This document shows, in pieces, positions 5,059-5,132 of a stretch of DNA of 5,132 nt (its first letter is position 1; each line of letters opens with the position of its first letter). The DNA lies in assembly GCA_007571275.1 (NCBI GenBank), contig RKRS01000201.1, positions 1-5,132 of the forward strand, read 5' to 3'. The stretch is from Dehalococcoidia bacterium (GTDB taxonomy: Bacteria; Chloroflexota; Dehalococcoidia; Bin125). Both the position numbers and the translations under genes were made by a program. The notes below the pieces were generated by a model. That model did not search any database. It was not told the origin of the DNA and saw only the letters and a list, made by a program, of their open reading frames with translations.

Positions 5059-5132
5059 CTACTCGCTCAGCACACGCTGAGACTTCAGCTCGGCCTCCAC
5101 CTGCGACATCGAGTTCCGTTCCCAATAGAGCA
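5059..5132 (-). CDS. C-terminal end of an unidentified protein, partial
   Basis: On the minus strand, a frame open from the window edge ends at TAG (5059-5061). Its last residues read LYWERNSMSQVEAELKSQRV followed by LSE. The helical, charged sequence looks like a natural protein C-terminus, and the stop lies just before the palindromic repeat, as expected for a gene end. The other minus-strand frames either stop early or read through the repeat and are not credible. The family cannot be identified from 23 residues. If real, the gene lies upstream of the oxidase in the same direction, with a 112-nt gap that holds the repeat. Confidence 0.45.
   Translation of the reverse strand, partial: LYWERNSMSQVEAELKSQRVLSE

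Noticed and set aside
4856..5125. 89-codon minus-strand frame across the repeat
   Set aside because: It reads through the palindromic element and overlaps the oxidase N-terminus. The alternative frame ending at 5059 looks more like a protein.

Overview
The window is 5,132 bp of moderately GC-rich bacterial DNA; hand counts of sample lines give about 62% G+C in the first gene and about 48-57% in parts of the PIN gene. Gene packing is tight. There is no rRNA, tRNA, CRISPR array or recognisable transposase. The mix of a CaiB/BaiF CoA-transferase, a sarcosine-oxidase-like flavoenzyme and a ketopantoate-reductase-family enzyme would suit a heterotrophic Chloroflexota-type or proteobacterial genome. 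That taxonomic guess is inference only; nothing here fixes the phylum.

Layout, left to right. Positions 1-222 are non-coding and built of G-rich palindromic repeats: two copies of one dispersed element and two adjacent copies of a second hairpin. Four plus-strand genes follow. They are a formyl-CoA-transferase-like class III CoA-transferase (223-1455), a hypoxanthine/uracil-type DNA glycosylase of UDG family 6 with a TTG start (1471-1980), a 96-residue protein of unknown function (2009-2299), and a PIN-domain protein with a GTG start 4 nt later (2304-2771). Two minus-strand genes converge on them. A PanE/ApbA-family reductase (2791-3744) lies 5 nt downstream of a SolA/monomeric sarcosine oxidase-like FAD enzyme (3750-4946). 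A third copy of the dispersed palindrome (about 5005-5049) lies upstream of the oxidase. The right edge holds what looks like the C-terminal end of another minus-strand gene (5059-5132).

How the genes may work together. The oxidase and reductase are almost certainly co-transcribed and suggest breakdown of an N-methyl or secondary amine, with a 2-oxo acid or related carbonyl as the reductase substrate. The true substrates cannot be read from the sequence. The CoA-transferase keeps the catalytic Asp but not the glycine-rich loop of oxalate-specific Frc, so it probably acts on another carboxylic acid. The small gene and the PIN gene look like a two-gene module, possibly toxin-antitoxin-like. A perfect 13-bp direct repeat occurs at its first codons and again at its stop codon, and the module is the most novel-looking part of the window. 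The palindromes show compensatory base changes between copies, which suggests selection on a folded form.
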